Assembly: GCA_003054495.1 (NCBI GenBank)
Contig: CP028514.1
Coordinates: forward strand, 43,501-107,500
From: Carboxydocella thermautotrophica
Lineage (GTDB): Bacteria; Bacillota; GCA-003054495; Carboxydocellales; Carboxydocellaceae
Length of the DNA stretch: 64,000 bases
Direction of reading: 5' to 3'
Shown here: one piece after another, positions 36,205 to 44,262 of the stretch
How the letters are laid out: the number at the start of each line of letters is the position of its first letter
Numbering within the stretch: the first letter of the stretch is position 1
Program-made: the position numbers and the translations under genes
Notes under the pieces: generated by a model
What the model was told of the DNA's origin: nothing
What the model saw: only the letters and a program-made list of their open reading frames with translations
Database searches by the model: none

Positions 36205-36237
36205 GCCCCTGTTCCATAAAGGAATGGGGGCATTTTT
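36205..36237 (+). terminator. Intrinsic terminator after the SpoIID-domain gene
   Basis: An 11-bp stem with two wobble pairs (36205-36215 with 36221-36231), an ATAAA loop and ATTTTTG downstream. Confidence 0.7.
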
Positions 36238-36300
36238 GACATATTCAAGGGACAAGGGGCATAAATTAAAAATGAACAAGGGAAAAGGAGGGATAGTGGG

Positions 36301-36579
36301 ATGGAGAGCAAGAAAACAGTAACTGGTCAGCGGTTGGAAGTGCTCAACCGGGAAGAAGTAATCATAACCGGGGTGGAGCACGTGGATTCCTTTGATGAAC
36401 AGGTGATAAGCCTGAAAACCAATCTGGGCAACCTCATCCTGAAGGGTGAGGGGTTGAATATCACCCAGTTGAATATGGAGGAAGGCAAACTGGTAGTACA
36501 GGGCTACCTTTATTCCCTGACTTATGCGGAAACCAAAGGGGGCAAGAGCAAGGGAATTTTTGACAAGCTGCTCAAATAG
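36301..36579 (+). CDS. yabP: Spore coat/sporulation protein YabP
   Basis: The 92-residue protein matches the YabP family (LEVLNREEVIITGVEHVDSFDEQ; LKTNLGNLILKGEGLNITQLNMEEGKL). In B. subtilis yabP is a sporulation gene required for spore formation together with yabQ. AGGAGGG lies 7 bases before the ATG. yabQ follows after 15 bases with its own strong ribosome site, so the two form an operon. Confidence 0.92.
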   Translation: MESKKTVTGQRLEVLNREEVIITGVEHVDSFDEQVISLKTNLGNLILKGEGLNITQLNMEEGKLVVQGYLYSLTYAETKGGKSKGIFDKLLK

Positions 36580-36594
36580 AAAGGAGGGCGTTGA

Positions 36595-37095
36595 GTGGAA
36601 CTCAGGCTTCAACTCCTTTCTTTTCTTTTTAGCTGGGGATTGGGAGCCTTGCTGGGCATTATTTTTGATTTTTATCGTCTCTGGTCGGAATTTTACCACT
36701 GGCCGAAATGGATTAAGGCCCTGGGAGATCTGATCTACTGGATTATAGCAACTATCCTGGTTTTTTTTAGCTTACTGGGGGTTAATGGCGGGCAGATGCG
36801 TTTTTATATTTTGCTGGCTGTAACTCTGGGTTTGGCCAGTTACTGGTTTTGGTTTAGCCCTCATGTTTATCGGATTATTTCGCAGATCTGGCGCCGGCTG
36901 GTAAATCTGATCAAGAAAATAATCTGGCTGGTGACCCGGCCTCTGGTCTGGCTGGGGATTGTTCTGGCCTGGCCGTGGCGCTGGTTGTTGATATTGTGGA
37001 AAAATTTGTGGATAAGATTGTGGATAAAACCTAAACGCAACCTTTACCAGCGCCTGGAGAAATGGTGGACAGAAAAAAAGGAGCGCCGGAAATAA
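36595..37095 (+). CDS. yabQ: YabQ, spore cortex membrane protein
   Basis: The 166-residue membrane protein has the YabQ pattern: an N-terminal segment with FSWGLGALLGIIFDFYRLW, then three or four further hydrophobic helices and a basic C-tail. YabQ is needed for cortex formation. GTG is the start, 6 bases after AAGGAGGG. The C terminus has an unusual LWKN-LWIR-LWIK triple repeat, encoded by DNA that is three DnaA-box-like sequences 12 bases apart. Confidence 0.9.
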   Translation: MELRLQLLSFLFSWGLGALLGIIFDFYRLWSEFYHWPKWIKALGDLIYWIIATILVFFSLLGVNGGQMRFYILLAVTLGLASYWFWFSPHVYRIISQIWRRLVNLIKKIIWLVTRPLVWLGIVLAWPWRWLLILWKNLWIRLWIKPKRNLYQRLEKWWTEKKERRK

Positions 37096-37224
37096 TTAGC
37101 AGCAGGAATTAACGATAACATGTAGAAGTATTGTAATGAATTTGTAATAAATGCACTACAGTTATCCACTGCTGTGGATAACTGTGTGGATAACTTGTTT
37201 ATTATCCATATTTTTTGTGGACAA
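36995..37224. other. DnaA-box cluster across the end of yabQ and the following intergenic region
   Basis: Seven to eight DnaA boxes (consensus TTATNCACA) lie in 230 bases. Four are perfect in reverse orientation, TGTGGATAA at 37007, 37019, 37173 and 37185. Single-mismatch copies lie at 36995 (TGTGGAAAA), 37162 (TTATCCACT), 37202 (TTATCCATA) and 37216 (TGTGGACAA). Neighbouring boxes in each group are exactly 12 bases apart. AT-rich DNA surrounds the intergenic group. dnaA or dnaN is not in the window, so a role as regulatory DnaA-binding cluster is more likely than oriC. Confidence 0.75.
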
Positions 37225-37252
37225 GCTGGGTATAAGTCCGGAGGAATGACAG

Positions 37253-37480
37253 GTGCAGATTGAAATTCGGGGTGTGGAAAAACTGAGCATCCGGGAACGC
37301 CAGGTGGTGGCTTTAAAAGAAATGGGCTGGTCGACAGATGCTGTGGCCAAGCAGCTGGGCTTAAGCCCGGCTACAGTGGCTACCTTATATAACCGCGCCC
37401 GAAACAAGGGCTATCAGGTTGTGATTGTGATGAGCGGGGATGTCCTGGGTTTGGGACAGCCGGAGGAGGATGAGGCATGA
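37253..37480 (+). CDS. Small helix-turn-helix protein (sigma region 4/LuxR-like)
   Basis: The 75-residue protein is mostly one HTH: KLSIRERQVVALKEMGWSTDAVAKQLGLSPATVATLYNRAR, similar in pattern to sigma-70 region 4 and LuxR-type domains, followed by a short beta-like and acidic tail. No sensor or second domain is present. GTG is the start, 9 bases after GGAGGAA. It overlaps divIC by 4 bases and lies 29 bases after the DnaA-box cluster. I do not recognise a named family; a small DNA-binding regulator is inferred. Confidence 0.7.
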   Translation: MQIEIRGVEKLSIRERQVVALKEMGWSTDAVAKQLGLSPATVATLYNRARNKGYQVVIVMSGDVLGLGQPEEDEA

Positions 37481-37854
37481 GTAAACGGGCTGAAAGAAAA
37501 ATAGTGGATCTAAATCAGCGGCTGGAGAAGGAAACGCCGAAAAAGGTTAAGACCGGAAGTTCCAAATCCAGATTCTTCTGGCGCCGGGTAGTGGTGGGGA
37601 TTTTTCTGGCATATAGTGTAATCGTAGTGGGCTCCTTTGTACACCAGACTGTAAAAATGAATCAGCTGGAAAAGGAAATCAGTTCTGTGCAAAACAAAAT
37701 AAAAGCAGTGGAAATGAGCAATACTAAGTTAAAAGAAGAAATCAAGTTGTTACAAACTGATGAGTACATAGAGCGCCGGGCCCGGGAAGAGCTGAATCTG
37801 GTAAAACCAGGGGAAAAGGTGGTAATTCCCGCTGTCGGTAAGAAAAAACAATAA
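37477..37854 (+). CDS. divIC: DivIC/FtsB-type septum protein
   Basis: The 125-residue protein has a basic cytoplasmic N-terminus, one membrane helix (about 30-55; VVVGIFLAYSVIVVGSFV) and an extracellular coiled coil (MNQLEKEISSVQNKIKAVEM...LKEEIKLLQ) ending in the family motif YIERRAREELNLVKPGE. DivIC links FtsL and DivIB in the divisome. The ATG overlaps the preceding stop (ATGA). Its position before the S1 gene agrees with B. subtilis. Confidence 0.9.
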   Translation: MSKRAERKIVDLNQRLEKETPKKVKTGSSKSRFFWRRVVVGIFLAYSVIVVGSFVHQTVKMNQLEKEISSVQNKIKAVEMSNTKLKEEIKLLQTDEYIERRAREELNLVKPGEKVVIPAVGKKKQ

Positions 37855-37870
37855 GGGAAAAAGGTTTTGC

Positions 37871-37900
37871 TTGACAGTTTTTTCTTGTAACCTATATAAT
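37871..37900 (+). promoter_or_regulatory. SigA promoter, perfect hexamers, for the YabR gene
   Basis: TTGACA (37871-37876), an 18-bp spacer and TATAAT (37895-37900). Both hexamers match consensus fully. Confidence 0.85.
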
Positions 37901-37935
37901 TTTGATATATGACATTAAGGAGGAATTCTCTGTTT

Positions 37936-38316
37936 ATGGCCATCGCAGTAGGGAGCATCGTTGAGGGAGTAGTTACCGGCATTACCAATTTTGGTGCTTT
38001 TGTGCAATTGCCGGACGGGCAAACGGGACTGGTTCACATTTCCGAGGTTGCCCATACTTATGTGAAGGATGTGCGGGATTTTCTCAAGGAGGGGGACACT
38101 GTACGGGTTAAAGTCCTGAATGTGGATGACCGGGGTAAAATCGGCCTGTCCATTAAACAGACTCAGGAAGCTCCGGAACGGGCAGACCGCAAGCGCTCTC
38201 AAATCAGTTTTGAGGAGAGGCTGGCCCGTTTTCTGAAGGACAGTGATGAACGGCAGGCTGATTTGCGGCGAGCTACCGAAGCCAAGCGGGGTGGCCGCGG
38301 CAGCAGAAGAGGGTAA
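37936..38316 (+). CDS. yabR: S1-domain RNA-binding protein (YabR type)
   Basis: The 126-residue protein has one S1 domain (residues 1-75: VGSIVEGVVTGITNFGAFVQLPDGQTGLVHIS) and a basic, Arg/Gly-rich tail ending KRGGRGSRRG. Similar proteins (YabR, YugI/GSP13) bind RNA and ribosomes. The ATG at 37936 begins the family sequence; AAGGAGGAA lies about 12 bases upstream. It has a strong SigA promoter and its own terminator. Confidence 0.9.
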   Translation: MAIAVGSIVEGVVTGITNFGAFVQLPDGQTGLVHISEVAHTYVKDVRDFLKEGDTVRVKVLNVDDRGKIGLSIKQTQEAPERADRKRSQISFEERLARFLKDSDERQADLRRATEAKRGGRGSRRG

Positions 38317-38321
38317 ATCAG

Positions 38322-38348
38322 AGCCAGGCACAGCCTGGCTTTATTTTA
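38322..38348 (+). terminator. Intrinsic terminator after yabR
   Basis: A perfect 8-bp stem (38322-38329 with 38333-38340), an ACA loop and TTATTTTA. Confidence 0.75.
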
Positions 38349-38367
38349 TGGGGAAAGGATGAGGCTA

Positions 38368-39288
38368 ATGTTGATCGCCGGTCTGGATATTGGCAGTAAT
38401 TCCTGCCGTTATACTCTGGTGCACTGGCAAAAAAACCAGGGCTTAAGGGTAGTTGAACAGGACATGGCTACGACCCGGCTGGGCAAAGGGATGGCCGGAG
38501 GTATTTTGTTGCCGGAAGCCATCGAGCGTACTGTGGAGGCTATTACTGGTTTTGTTGAACGCGCCCGGCAGAAAGGGGCGGAAAAAATATTAGGGGTGGC
38601 GACAGCCGCAGTTCGGGAAGCTGCTAATGGACAGGAGCTGCTAGATCGTCTGGTGCCATTGTCTGCAGAGATTACCTGCATTGATGGGCAACGGGAGGGC
38701 TGGTATAGCTGGCTGGGAGCAGTTCAGGGCCTGGGGCTGGAAAAGGGAGATGGAGTAATGGTCATAGACAGCGGTGGTGGCAGTACTGAGTTCAGCTGGC
38801 TGGAGGCAGGACAGCTAAAGGCTATTTCACTGAAAATAGGAGCGGTCAGAGCTACGGAAGAAAAATGGTCTCTGGCCGAGATCGATGATTTTCTTGCTAA
38901 AGGGATAGCCTCCATTCCTGTTAAACCGGAGAAAGTGATTCTGGTAGGAGGAACTGCGACTACCCTGGGCGCAATGGAGCTGCAGTTGGAGAAATATCAG
39001 CCCAGTCTGGTACACGGGCTTAAGCTGTCAGCCCAACAGGTAGCAGCCTGGGCCCGGCGGCTGCGAGAGCTGAATCTGGAGGAAAGAAAACAATTGCCTG
39101 GTTTACAGCCTGCCCGGGCGGATATCATCCCTGCCGGTGCTTCCATCCTGGCTGCTGCTACCCACCAGCTGGGCACTGAGCAGGTTTGGTTAAGTGAGAC
39201 CGATTTACTTTACGGCCAAATCTATATATATATTCAGGAACAGCTGAAATATGACGAAAAAGGCCCGGTTAAATGGGACTTTTCCTAA
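38368..39288 (+). CDS. Ppx/GppA family phosphatase
   Basis: The 306-residue protein belongs to the ASKHA fold Ppx/GppA family (exopolyphosphatase or pppGpp phosphatase). Motifs: N-terminal phosphate 1 loop AGLDIGSNSCRYTLV, catalytic-region VMVIDSGGGSTEFSW and VILVGGTATTLGAMEL. At about 300 residues it is the short form lacking the C-terminal HD-like domain. The ATG at 38368 is preferred over 38359 because AGGATGAGG then lies at normal spacing. Which substrate it uses cannot be read. Confidence 0.9.
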   Translation: MLIAGLDIGSNSCRYTLVHWQKNQGLRVVEQDMATTRLGKGMAGGILLPEAIERTVEAITGFVERARQKGAEKILGVATAAVREAANGQELLDRLVPLSAEITCIDGQREGWYSWLGAVQGLGLEKGDGVMVIDSGGGSTEFSWLEAGQLKAISLKIGAVRATEEKWSLAEIDDFLAKGIASIPVKPEKVILVGGTATTLGAMELQLEKYQPSLVHGLKLSAQQVAAWARRLRELNLEERKQLPGLQPARADIIPAGASILAAATHQLGTEQVWLSETDLLYGQIYIYIQEQLKYDEKGPVKWDFS

Positions 39289-39356
39289 TTTGTCGAAGAA
39301 AAAATTTGGACAACCTACCAATACTGACAAGTTTTTCCCGCTCCCCTGATTAAAAT
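39289..39356 (+). promoter_or_regulatory. Spo0A box and 21-bp-spaced promoter of spoIIE
   Basis: A perfect 0A box TTTGTCGAA (39289-39297) lies upstream of CTGACA (39324-39329) and TAAAAT (39351-39356), separated by 21 bp. A second weaker reverse 0A-like site (TTTGGACAA, 39305-39313) lies between. In B. subtilis spoIIE is transcribed by SigA polymerase with Spo0A-P from a promoter with an unusual 21-bp spacer, so the layout matches. Confidence 0.72.
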
Positions 39357-39393
39357 ATAGATAGGTAGAGTACAGGCTAAGGGGGAGTGGAGC

Positions 39394-41565
39394 TTGCTGG
39401 AATCCCAGTTCGAAATTTATCCCTATCGGCAGACAGAAGATGGACAAGCAGCCATAGCCCGGAAGGAGCGCTGGCGCTGGCCTGATCTGAGCGGGCTGTT
39501 AAAAGTAAAAAGAGTTCGGCCTGATTTTAAAGACCTGATCTGGCTGGGTATAGCTGCAATTTTAGCCAACAGCATGATCCTGGAAGATGTTTCACCTTTT
39601 TATCCCGCTTTGTTAGGGGGAATCGCCTGGTTTAATGCCCGGCGCCAATGGGCCACCAGCCTGGGAGTAGCTTTGACCCTGGCAGTAAAGGGGGATTACT
39701 GGCAGCTGGCAGTAGCCTCAATGCTGGCCCTGGGTTTTGCTACCATTATCGGGCGTATTCCGGAACAGACCCGGCGTCGCTGGTTTTTATCGGTACTGGT
39801 GGGAAGCCTTGATTTGACCTTAAGAGCCGGGATGGCCCTTTTGCGACAGGCCCCCTTATATGCCTTTGTTGCCAGCACAGTAGAGGCGGTGCTGGCGGCG
39901 GTACTGGCCTACTTTATGCTGGTCTGGTTACCTCCCTTGCTGGAAAAAAGGGAAAAAGCGGTTGAAGCTGTCGGCGGCCTGGGGATACTGGGAACAGGCA
40001 TTCTTATTGGCTTGAATGGTATAGAAATCAACGGCTTAAGTCTGGTGGGGATTCTCAGCCGTCTGCTGATTCTACTGGCTGCCACCATAGGCGGTATCGG
40101 TGGTGGGACGGTAATTGGCACTATTATCGGGCTGATACCTGCTTTGACGGCCCGGGGCTATTCTCCCGTGATAGTCGGGGTTTATGCCTTTGGAGGCTTG
40201 CTGGCGGGAATTTTTGAACGTTTTGGCCGCTGGGGCCCGGCCCTGGGCTTGATGTTAAGCAATATATTTCTCTCCTTATATACACCCGACCCCAGGGGGC
40301 TGTTGATTATCATGGGGGAAACCCTGATTGCAGTTTTACTATTCTTGCTGTTACCTGCCCGTTTACTGGAAGAATGGCAACGGCGGGCGGGTAGAGTGAG
40401 ACGGCAACAGGAGCGACAGTTGAAAGAAGAGGCAGAAAAACTGAAGGCCATGACGGCCCAGCGTATTCTGGAATTCGCCAGTGTTTTTCAGGGTTTGTCC
40501 AATACTTTTGAACAATTGATTAATTCAACAGGTCGGGAAGGGGAAGAGGATGCTCTGCCTCCGCTGGTTAAAGAGGCCTGTGGTCGCTGCAGCAGACTGG
40601 TAACCTGCTGGCAGAGAGAAGAGCGGGCGACCAGACAGGGAATACGGCTATTGTTGAATCTGGCTGAAGCCCAGGGAGGGGTTGATAGTACCCAGGTGAG
40701 CCGGGCGCTGAAATATTGTTTTCGCATGCGGGAAATGGCGGCAGCTATTAACTGCCTGGCCAGTGCCCATCGTTTACATAAGTTCTGGGAACATAAGATT
40801 CAGGAAAGTCAGGAATTAGTTAAGGAACAGCTGCGGGGTGTTTCCAATTTAATGGAATCTTTCGCCTATGAGCTGGCAGTAACGGGCGAAACGGCAGAAG
40901 TACTGGACTGGCCCTACCAGGTGGAATATGGTATTGCCAAAGTAGCCAAGGATGGTTGTATTATTTCCGGAGACAGTACGGCGGTTCAAAATCTGAACAA
41001 TGGCAAGTTTTTACTGGCCCTCAGTGATGGCATGGGAACGGGTACAAGGGCTGCAGTACAAAGCCAAGCGGCCCTCAGTTTGTTGACTCAGCTGCTGGAG
41101 ATGGGATATGATCCGGAGATAGCAGTGAAGACTGTGAACTCAGCCATGATTATGCGTTCCAAAGATGAAGAAGAATTCGCTACCCTGGATTTGGCTTTAA
41201 TTGACCTGCAGGATGGTTCGGCTCACTTTGTCAAGATCGGTGCTGTCTTTTCCCTGATCAAACGGGAGCATCGGATTGGACTGGTTAAATCAGGTTCTTT
41301 GCCCATAGGTATTCTGCAACAGATGGAACCGGACCAGATTAATGTCCAGCTGGAACCCGGTGATATAGTGGTGATGTTCAGTGATGGGGTAATTCATGGT
41401 ACCGGTGCCTGCCCGGAAGAATGGCTGGCCCAGGTCTTGCATCAATGCCGGACAGAGGATCCGGAAAATCTGGCCCATTATATTCTCAACAGTGCCCGTA
41501 TCCAGGCCAATAACCGAATTGCTGATGATATGACGGTAATAGTATTCCGACTGATCAAAAAGTAA
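39394..41565 (+). CDS. spoIIE: SpoIIE, stage II sporulation PP2C phosphatase
   Basis: The 723-residue protein has about ten membrane helices (residues 45-320), a coiled regulatory region and a C-terminal PP2C phosphatase (about 520-723; DSTAVQNLNNGKFLLALSDGMGTGTRAAVQSQ, then FSDGVIHGTG and NRIADDMTVIVFRL). It dephosphorylates SpoIIAA to activate SigF and takes part in polar septation. It is about 100 residues shorter than the B. subtilis protein, mainly before the PP2C domain, where two CxxC-like cysteine pairs (CGRCSRLVTC) occur. TTG is the start, after GGGGGAG. Confidence 0.95.
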   Translation: MLESQFEIYPYRQTEDGQAAIARKERWRWPDLSGLLKVKRVRPDFKDLIWLGIAAILANSMILEDVSPFYPALLGGIAWFNARRQWATSLGVALTLAVKGDYWQLAVASMLALGFATIIGRIPEQTRRRWFLSVLVGSLDLTLRAGMALLRQAPLYAFVASTVEAVLAAVLAYFMLVWLPPLLEKREKAVEAVGGLGILGTGILIGLNGIEINGLSLVGILSRLLILLAATIGGIGGGTVIGTIIGLIPALTARGYSPVIVGVYAFGGLLAGIFERFGRWGPALGLMLSNIFLSLYTPDPRGLLIIMGETLIAVLLFLLLPARLLEEWQRRAGRVRRQQERQLKEEAEKLKAMTAQRILEFASVFQGLSNTFEQLINSTGREGEEDALPPLVKEACGRCSRLVTCWQREERATRQGIRLLLNLAEAQGGVDSTQVSRALKYCFRMREMAAAINCLASAHRLHKFWEHKIQESQELVKEQLRGVSNLMESFAYELAVTGETAEVLDWPYQVEYGIAKVAKDGCIISGDSTAVQNLNNGKFLLALSDGMGTGTRAAVQSQAALSLLTQLLEMGYDPEIAVKTVNSAMIMRSKDEEEFATLDLALIDLQDGSAHFVKIGAVFSLIKREHRIGLVKSGSLPIGILQQMEPDQINVQLEPGDIVVMFSDGVIHGTGACPEEWLAQVLHQCRTEDPENLAHYILNSARIQANNRIADDMTVIVFRLIKK

Positions 41566-41569
41566 ATTT

Positions 41570-41592
41570 TTCCCCCTCTACGGGGGTTTTTC
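41570..41592 (+). terminator. Short intrinsic terminator after spoIIE
   Basis: A 5-bp C/G stem (41572-41576 with 41582-41586) is followed by TTTTTCTTTT. Confidence 0.65.
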
Positions 41593-41608
41593 TTTTCTAT
41601 TTGGATAA

Positions 41609-41617
41609 TGGTATAAT
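41609..41617 (+). promoter_or_regulatory. Extended -10 promoter candidate for the ThrE genes
   Basis: TGGTATAAT gives an extended -10 with a perfect hexamer; no clear -35. The start codon of the next gene is 28 bases downstream. Confidence 0.45.
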
Positions 41618-41644
41618 AATGCTATCAGTGTTTGAGGTGGGCAG

Positions 41645-42403
41645 ATGGGCATGGCATCAACCAAGGAAATTGTTGTGATTCTGCTGTGGACCGGCAGGTT
41701 GTTGCTGGAAAATGGAGCGGAAATTACCCGGGTAGAAGATACCCTGGAGAGAATGGGCCTGGCTCTGGGGCTGAAAAAGGTAGAGGTTTTTGCCACTCCT
41801 ACCGGTTTTGTGGTTTCCGGCCAGAATGAGCTGGGGAAGGTCGCTACTATGACGGAACGCATACGGGCCCGGGAGCTGGCTTTACATCGGGTCTTGCTGG
41901 TGAATCAGATTTCCCGGCAGGTAGTGGAAGGAGAGCTGCAATTTCCCGAACTGGTGCAGCGCCTGGCAGAGGTGGAAAACGCACCACCAGATTACCCTGC
42001 CTGGGTAATGACAGGGGCAGGAACCCTGGCTACCGGTTTTTTTGCCCTGATGTTTGGTGGGGATTGGCGAGCGGCTCTGGTGGCCTGTCTGGGTGGACTG
42101 ACAGTGATGCTCTGGCGTCAGCTGGTGGCACCGCTAGGGCCAGGTAGAGTGATCACTACATTCCTGGCCGCAGTGATTGGAGCCATAACGGCAGTGCTGG
42201 TAGGCCGGCTTTGGCCAACGGTGGCAACAGACAAGGCCATTATCGGGACCATTATGTTGCTGGTACCAGGGGTTGCGGTAACCAGCGCTATAATAGATGT
42301 AATCAATGAGGACCTTTTATCCGGGGTAGCCAGGGGAGCAGAAGCCATTTTGATTGCCACTGCCGTGGCTGCCGGAGTCTCCCTGGTACTGGCATTAGGA
42401 TGA
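41645..42403 (+). CDS. Threonine/serine exporter family, N-terminal half (YjjP-like)
   Basis: The 252-residue protein matches the DUF1212/ThrE N-terminal half: a cytoplasmic first part (LLENGAEITRVEDTLERMGLALGL; FATPTGFVVS) and five hydrophobic helices from about residue 115. With the next gene it forms a split ThrE-type exporter in which both subunits are needed. GAGGTGGG precedes the ATG; ATG at 41651 is an alternative. The two genes overlap (ATGA). Confidence 0.85.
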   Translation: MGMASTKEIVVILLWTGRLLLENGAEITRVEDTLERMGLALGLKKVEVFATPTGFVVSGQNELGKVATMTERIRARELALHRVLLVNQISRQVVEGELQFPELVQRLAEVENAPPDYPAWVMTGAGTLATGFFALMFGGDWRAALVACLGGLTVMLWRQLVAPLGPGRVITTFLAAVIGAITAVLVGRLWPTVATDKAIIGTIMLLVPGVAVTSAIIDVINEDLLSGVARGAEAILIATAVAAGVSLVLALG

Positions 42404-42852
42404 TGGAGGCAGACAGAAAAATGTTAAAAGTATTATGGGCTGCAATTGCTTCTGCTTTGTTTGGCATCTTATTTGCTGTGCCTCGACGCTGGTTATTTAC
42501 AGCAGCAGCAGGTGGAGGGCTGGGCTGGGCCAGTTATACCTGGCTAACTACTATCCACCTGAATGGGATCGTGGCCATGTTTTTGGCAGCAGTCATGGTT
42601 GCCCTCTTCAGTCAAACGGCGGCCCGGCTGGGAAAGGTGCCAGTACCCATTTTCCTGGTACCAGGCGTGGTGCCCCTGGTGCCAGGGGCGTCCGCTTATG
42701 AAGCTATGTTCAATCTGGTCCATGGCCAAACAGCGGCGGGGCTGGCTAAAACGGTGGAGACCCTCTTACTGGGACTGGCCATTGCCGGAGGGCTGGCACT
42801 GGGGGCCGCTTTGTTCCGGGCCAGAACGGGAGGAAAGGCCAATGTGGCATAA
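42400..42852 (+). CDS. Threonine/serine exporter family, C-terminal half (YjjB-like)
   Basis: The 150-residue membrane protein matches the DUF3815/YjjB half of ThrE-type exporters, with about five helices and the pattern VPIFLVPGVVPLVPGASAYEAM. It overlaps the preceding subunit and its end overlaps the start of tilS by 11 bases. A start at ATG 42421 after GGAGG is also possible and would remove seven residues. Confidence 0.85.
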   Translation: MMEADRKMLKVLWAAIASALFGILFAVPRRWLFTAAAGGGLGWASYTWLTTIHLNGIVAMFLAAVMVALFSQTAARLGKVPVPIFLVPGVVPLVPGASAYEAMFNLVHGQTAAGLAKTVETLLLGLAIAGGLALGAALFRARTGGKANVA

Positions 42853-44230
42853 GATTGAACATTATATTGTCCAGCAACAGCTTCTGCAGTATGGGGAGCG
42901 GGTGTTGCTGGCGCTTTCCGGCGGACCGGATTCGGTGGCCCTGGCTCATTGCCTGTTGCAATTAGCGGATAAATACCGGTGGCAGCTGGGGGCTGTACAT
43001 GTCAACCATCGTATGCGGCCCGGAGAAGCAGAGCGGGATGAGGAGTTTGTGCGCCGCTTGTGCCAGGAATGGAATATTCCCCTTTATGTGGAAAAACTGG
43101 AGCAACCTCCGGGATCGGAAGAAGCAGCCCGCGCTGCTCGCTACCGGGTATTTGAACAGCTGCTGAACCAGGGGGGATGGGATAAAATCGCCCTGGGGCA
43201 TCATCAGGATGACCAGGCGGAAACCCTGTTCTGGCATTTGCTTAGAGGCAGTGGTCTGGACGGGCTGGCGGGTATGGCGGCCCGGCGCGGAAAATTTATC
43301 CGGCCGCTGCTGGCAGTAAACCGGGCTGAAATACTTGCTTATTTAAAGAAAAATGATTTACAATGGTGTGTGGATTCCAGTAACCTGTTGCCCATTTATA
43401 CCCGTAATCGCATTCGGCAGGTGATTTTTCCTTTTCTGGAGCGGGAAATTCAACCGGCTTTAAGAAAACACCTGGCCCGTACCGCCGAGTTGTTGCGGGA
43501 CGAACTGGAGTTGCTGGAAAAGGTAACAGACCAGTACTGGCAGGAGACGGTCCTCTACCAGAATGAAATGGAAATAGTTCTGGACTTAAAATCCCTGCAA
43601 ACCCTGCCGGCGGCTTTGCAACGCAGGTTAATCCGCCGGGCCTGGCGGGAATTTACCGCTGCTGAACATCCCCTTTCCTGGGCCAAAACTGAAGGAGTGA
43701 GGCGTTTGCTGGAGAAGGACGGCAGTGCCAGCTGGCGCTTAAAGGCAGATCTGGAGGCGGTAAAAGATTATACTAAACTGGTGTTGCGACGACGGTCAGT
43801 GCCGGTTAAGGAAGAAACTGTTTCTGAAGAGTGGTACCTGTCCTTACCTGGACAGATTCAGTTGCCGGATGGAACGGTAATTCAGGCGCAGGTTGTTCAG
43901 CAACCTGGAGAGCTGGGGCCAGCAGGCAGGGAACTGATTTATCTCTGGGTACCACCAGAAGGAGAATTGCTGGTGCGCTACCGGCGCCCGGGGGACCGTT
44001 TTCGGCCAGCGGGGGCACCGGGCAGCAAAAAGCTGAAGGAATGGATGATCGATAAAAAAATTCCCCGTTCAGAGCGGGAACGAATTCCTTTAGTCCTGCT
44101 GGGAGAGGATATTGTTTGGGTAGTAGGCTGGCAAGCAGGCCACAATCCTTGCCGGAAAAGCCCGGGAGGAAGATGGGTGGCTTTGTTGCAAAGGCCCGGG
44201 TCCTGTGGTACAATATGTAAATATGAGTGA
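42842..44230 (+). CDS. tilS: tRNA(Ile)-lysidine synthase
   Basis: The 462-residue enzyme converts C34 of the CAU-anticodon isoleucine tRNA to lysidine. The N-terminal PP-loop ATPase motif [15 protein letters not shown] is at about residues 22-36, followed by [18 protein letters not shown] and the TilS substrate and C-terminal domains ([30 protein letters not shown]). The ATG at 42842 begins the family sequence inside the end of the exporter gene, with GGGAGG upstream. In B. subtilis hprT lies between tilS and ftsH; it is absent here. Confidence 0.95.
   Translation: MWHKIEHYIVQQQLLQYGERVLLALSGGPDSVALAHCLLQLADKYRWQLGAVHVNHRMRPGEAERDEEFVRRLCQEWNIPLYVEKLEQPPGSEEAARAARYRVFEQLLNQGGWDKIALGHHQDDQAETLFWHLLRGSGLDGLAGMAARRGKFIRPLLAVNRAEILAYLKKNDLQWCVDSSNLLPIYTRNRIRQVIFPFLEREIQPALRKHLARTAELLRDELELLEKVTDQYWQETVLYQNEMEIVLDLKSLQTLPAALQRRLIRRAWREFTAAEHPLSWAKTEGVRRLLEKDGSASWRLKADLEAVKDYTKLVLRRRSVPVKEETVSEEWYLSLPGQIQLPDGTVIQAQVVQQPGELGPAGRELIYLWVPPEGELLVRYRRPGDRFRPAGAPGSKKLKEWMIDKKIPRSERERIPLVLLGEDIVWVVGWQAGHNPCRKSPGGRWVALLQRPGSCGTICKYE
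44186..44214 (+). promoter_or_regulatory. SigA-type promoter of ftsH
   Basis: TTGCAA (44186-44191), a 17-bp spacer and TACAAT (44209-44214) with a TG at the extended -10 position. It lies in the last codons of tilS. Confidence 0.6.
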
Positions 44231-44262
44231 CTTTAACACGCACCGCGGGAGGAGTGACTTGG

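Noticed and set aside
36995..37224. Chromosomal origin oriC
   Set aside because: dnaA, dnaN and recF are not adjacent, and in the syntenic B. subtilis region oriC is tens of kilobases away; kept as a secondary DnaA-box cluster.
42563..42841. A longer N terminus for tilS
   Set aside because: The extension overlaps the exporter gene in another frame and is unrelated to TilS; the family sequence begins at 42842 behind GGGAGG.
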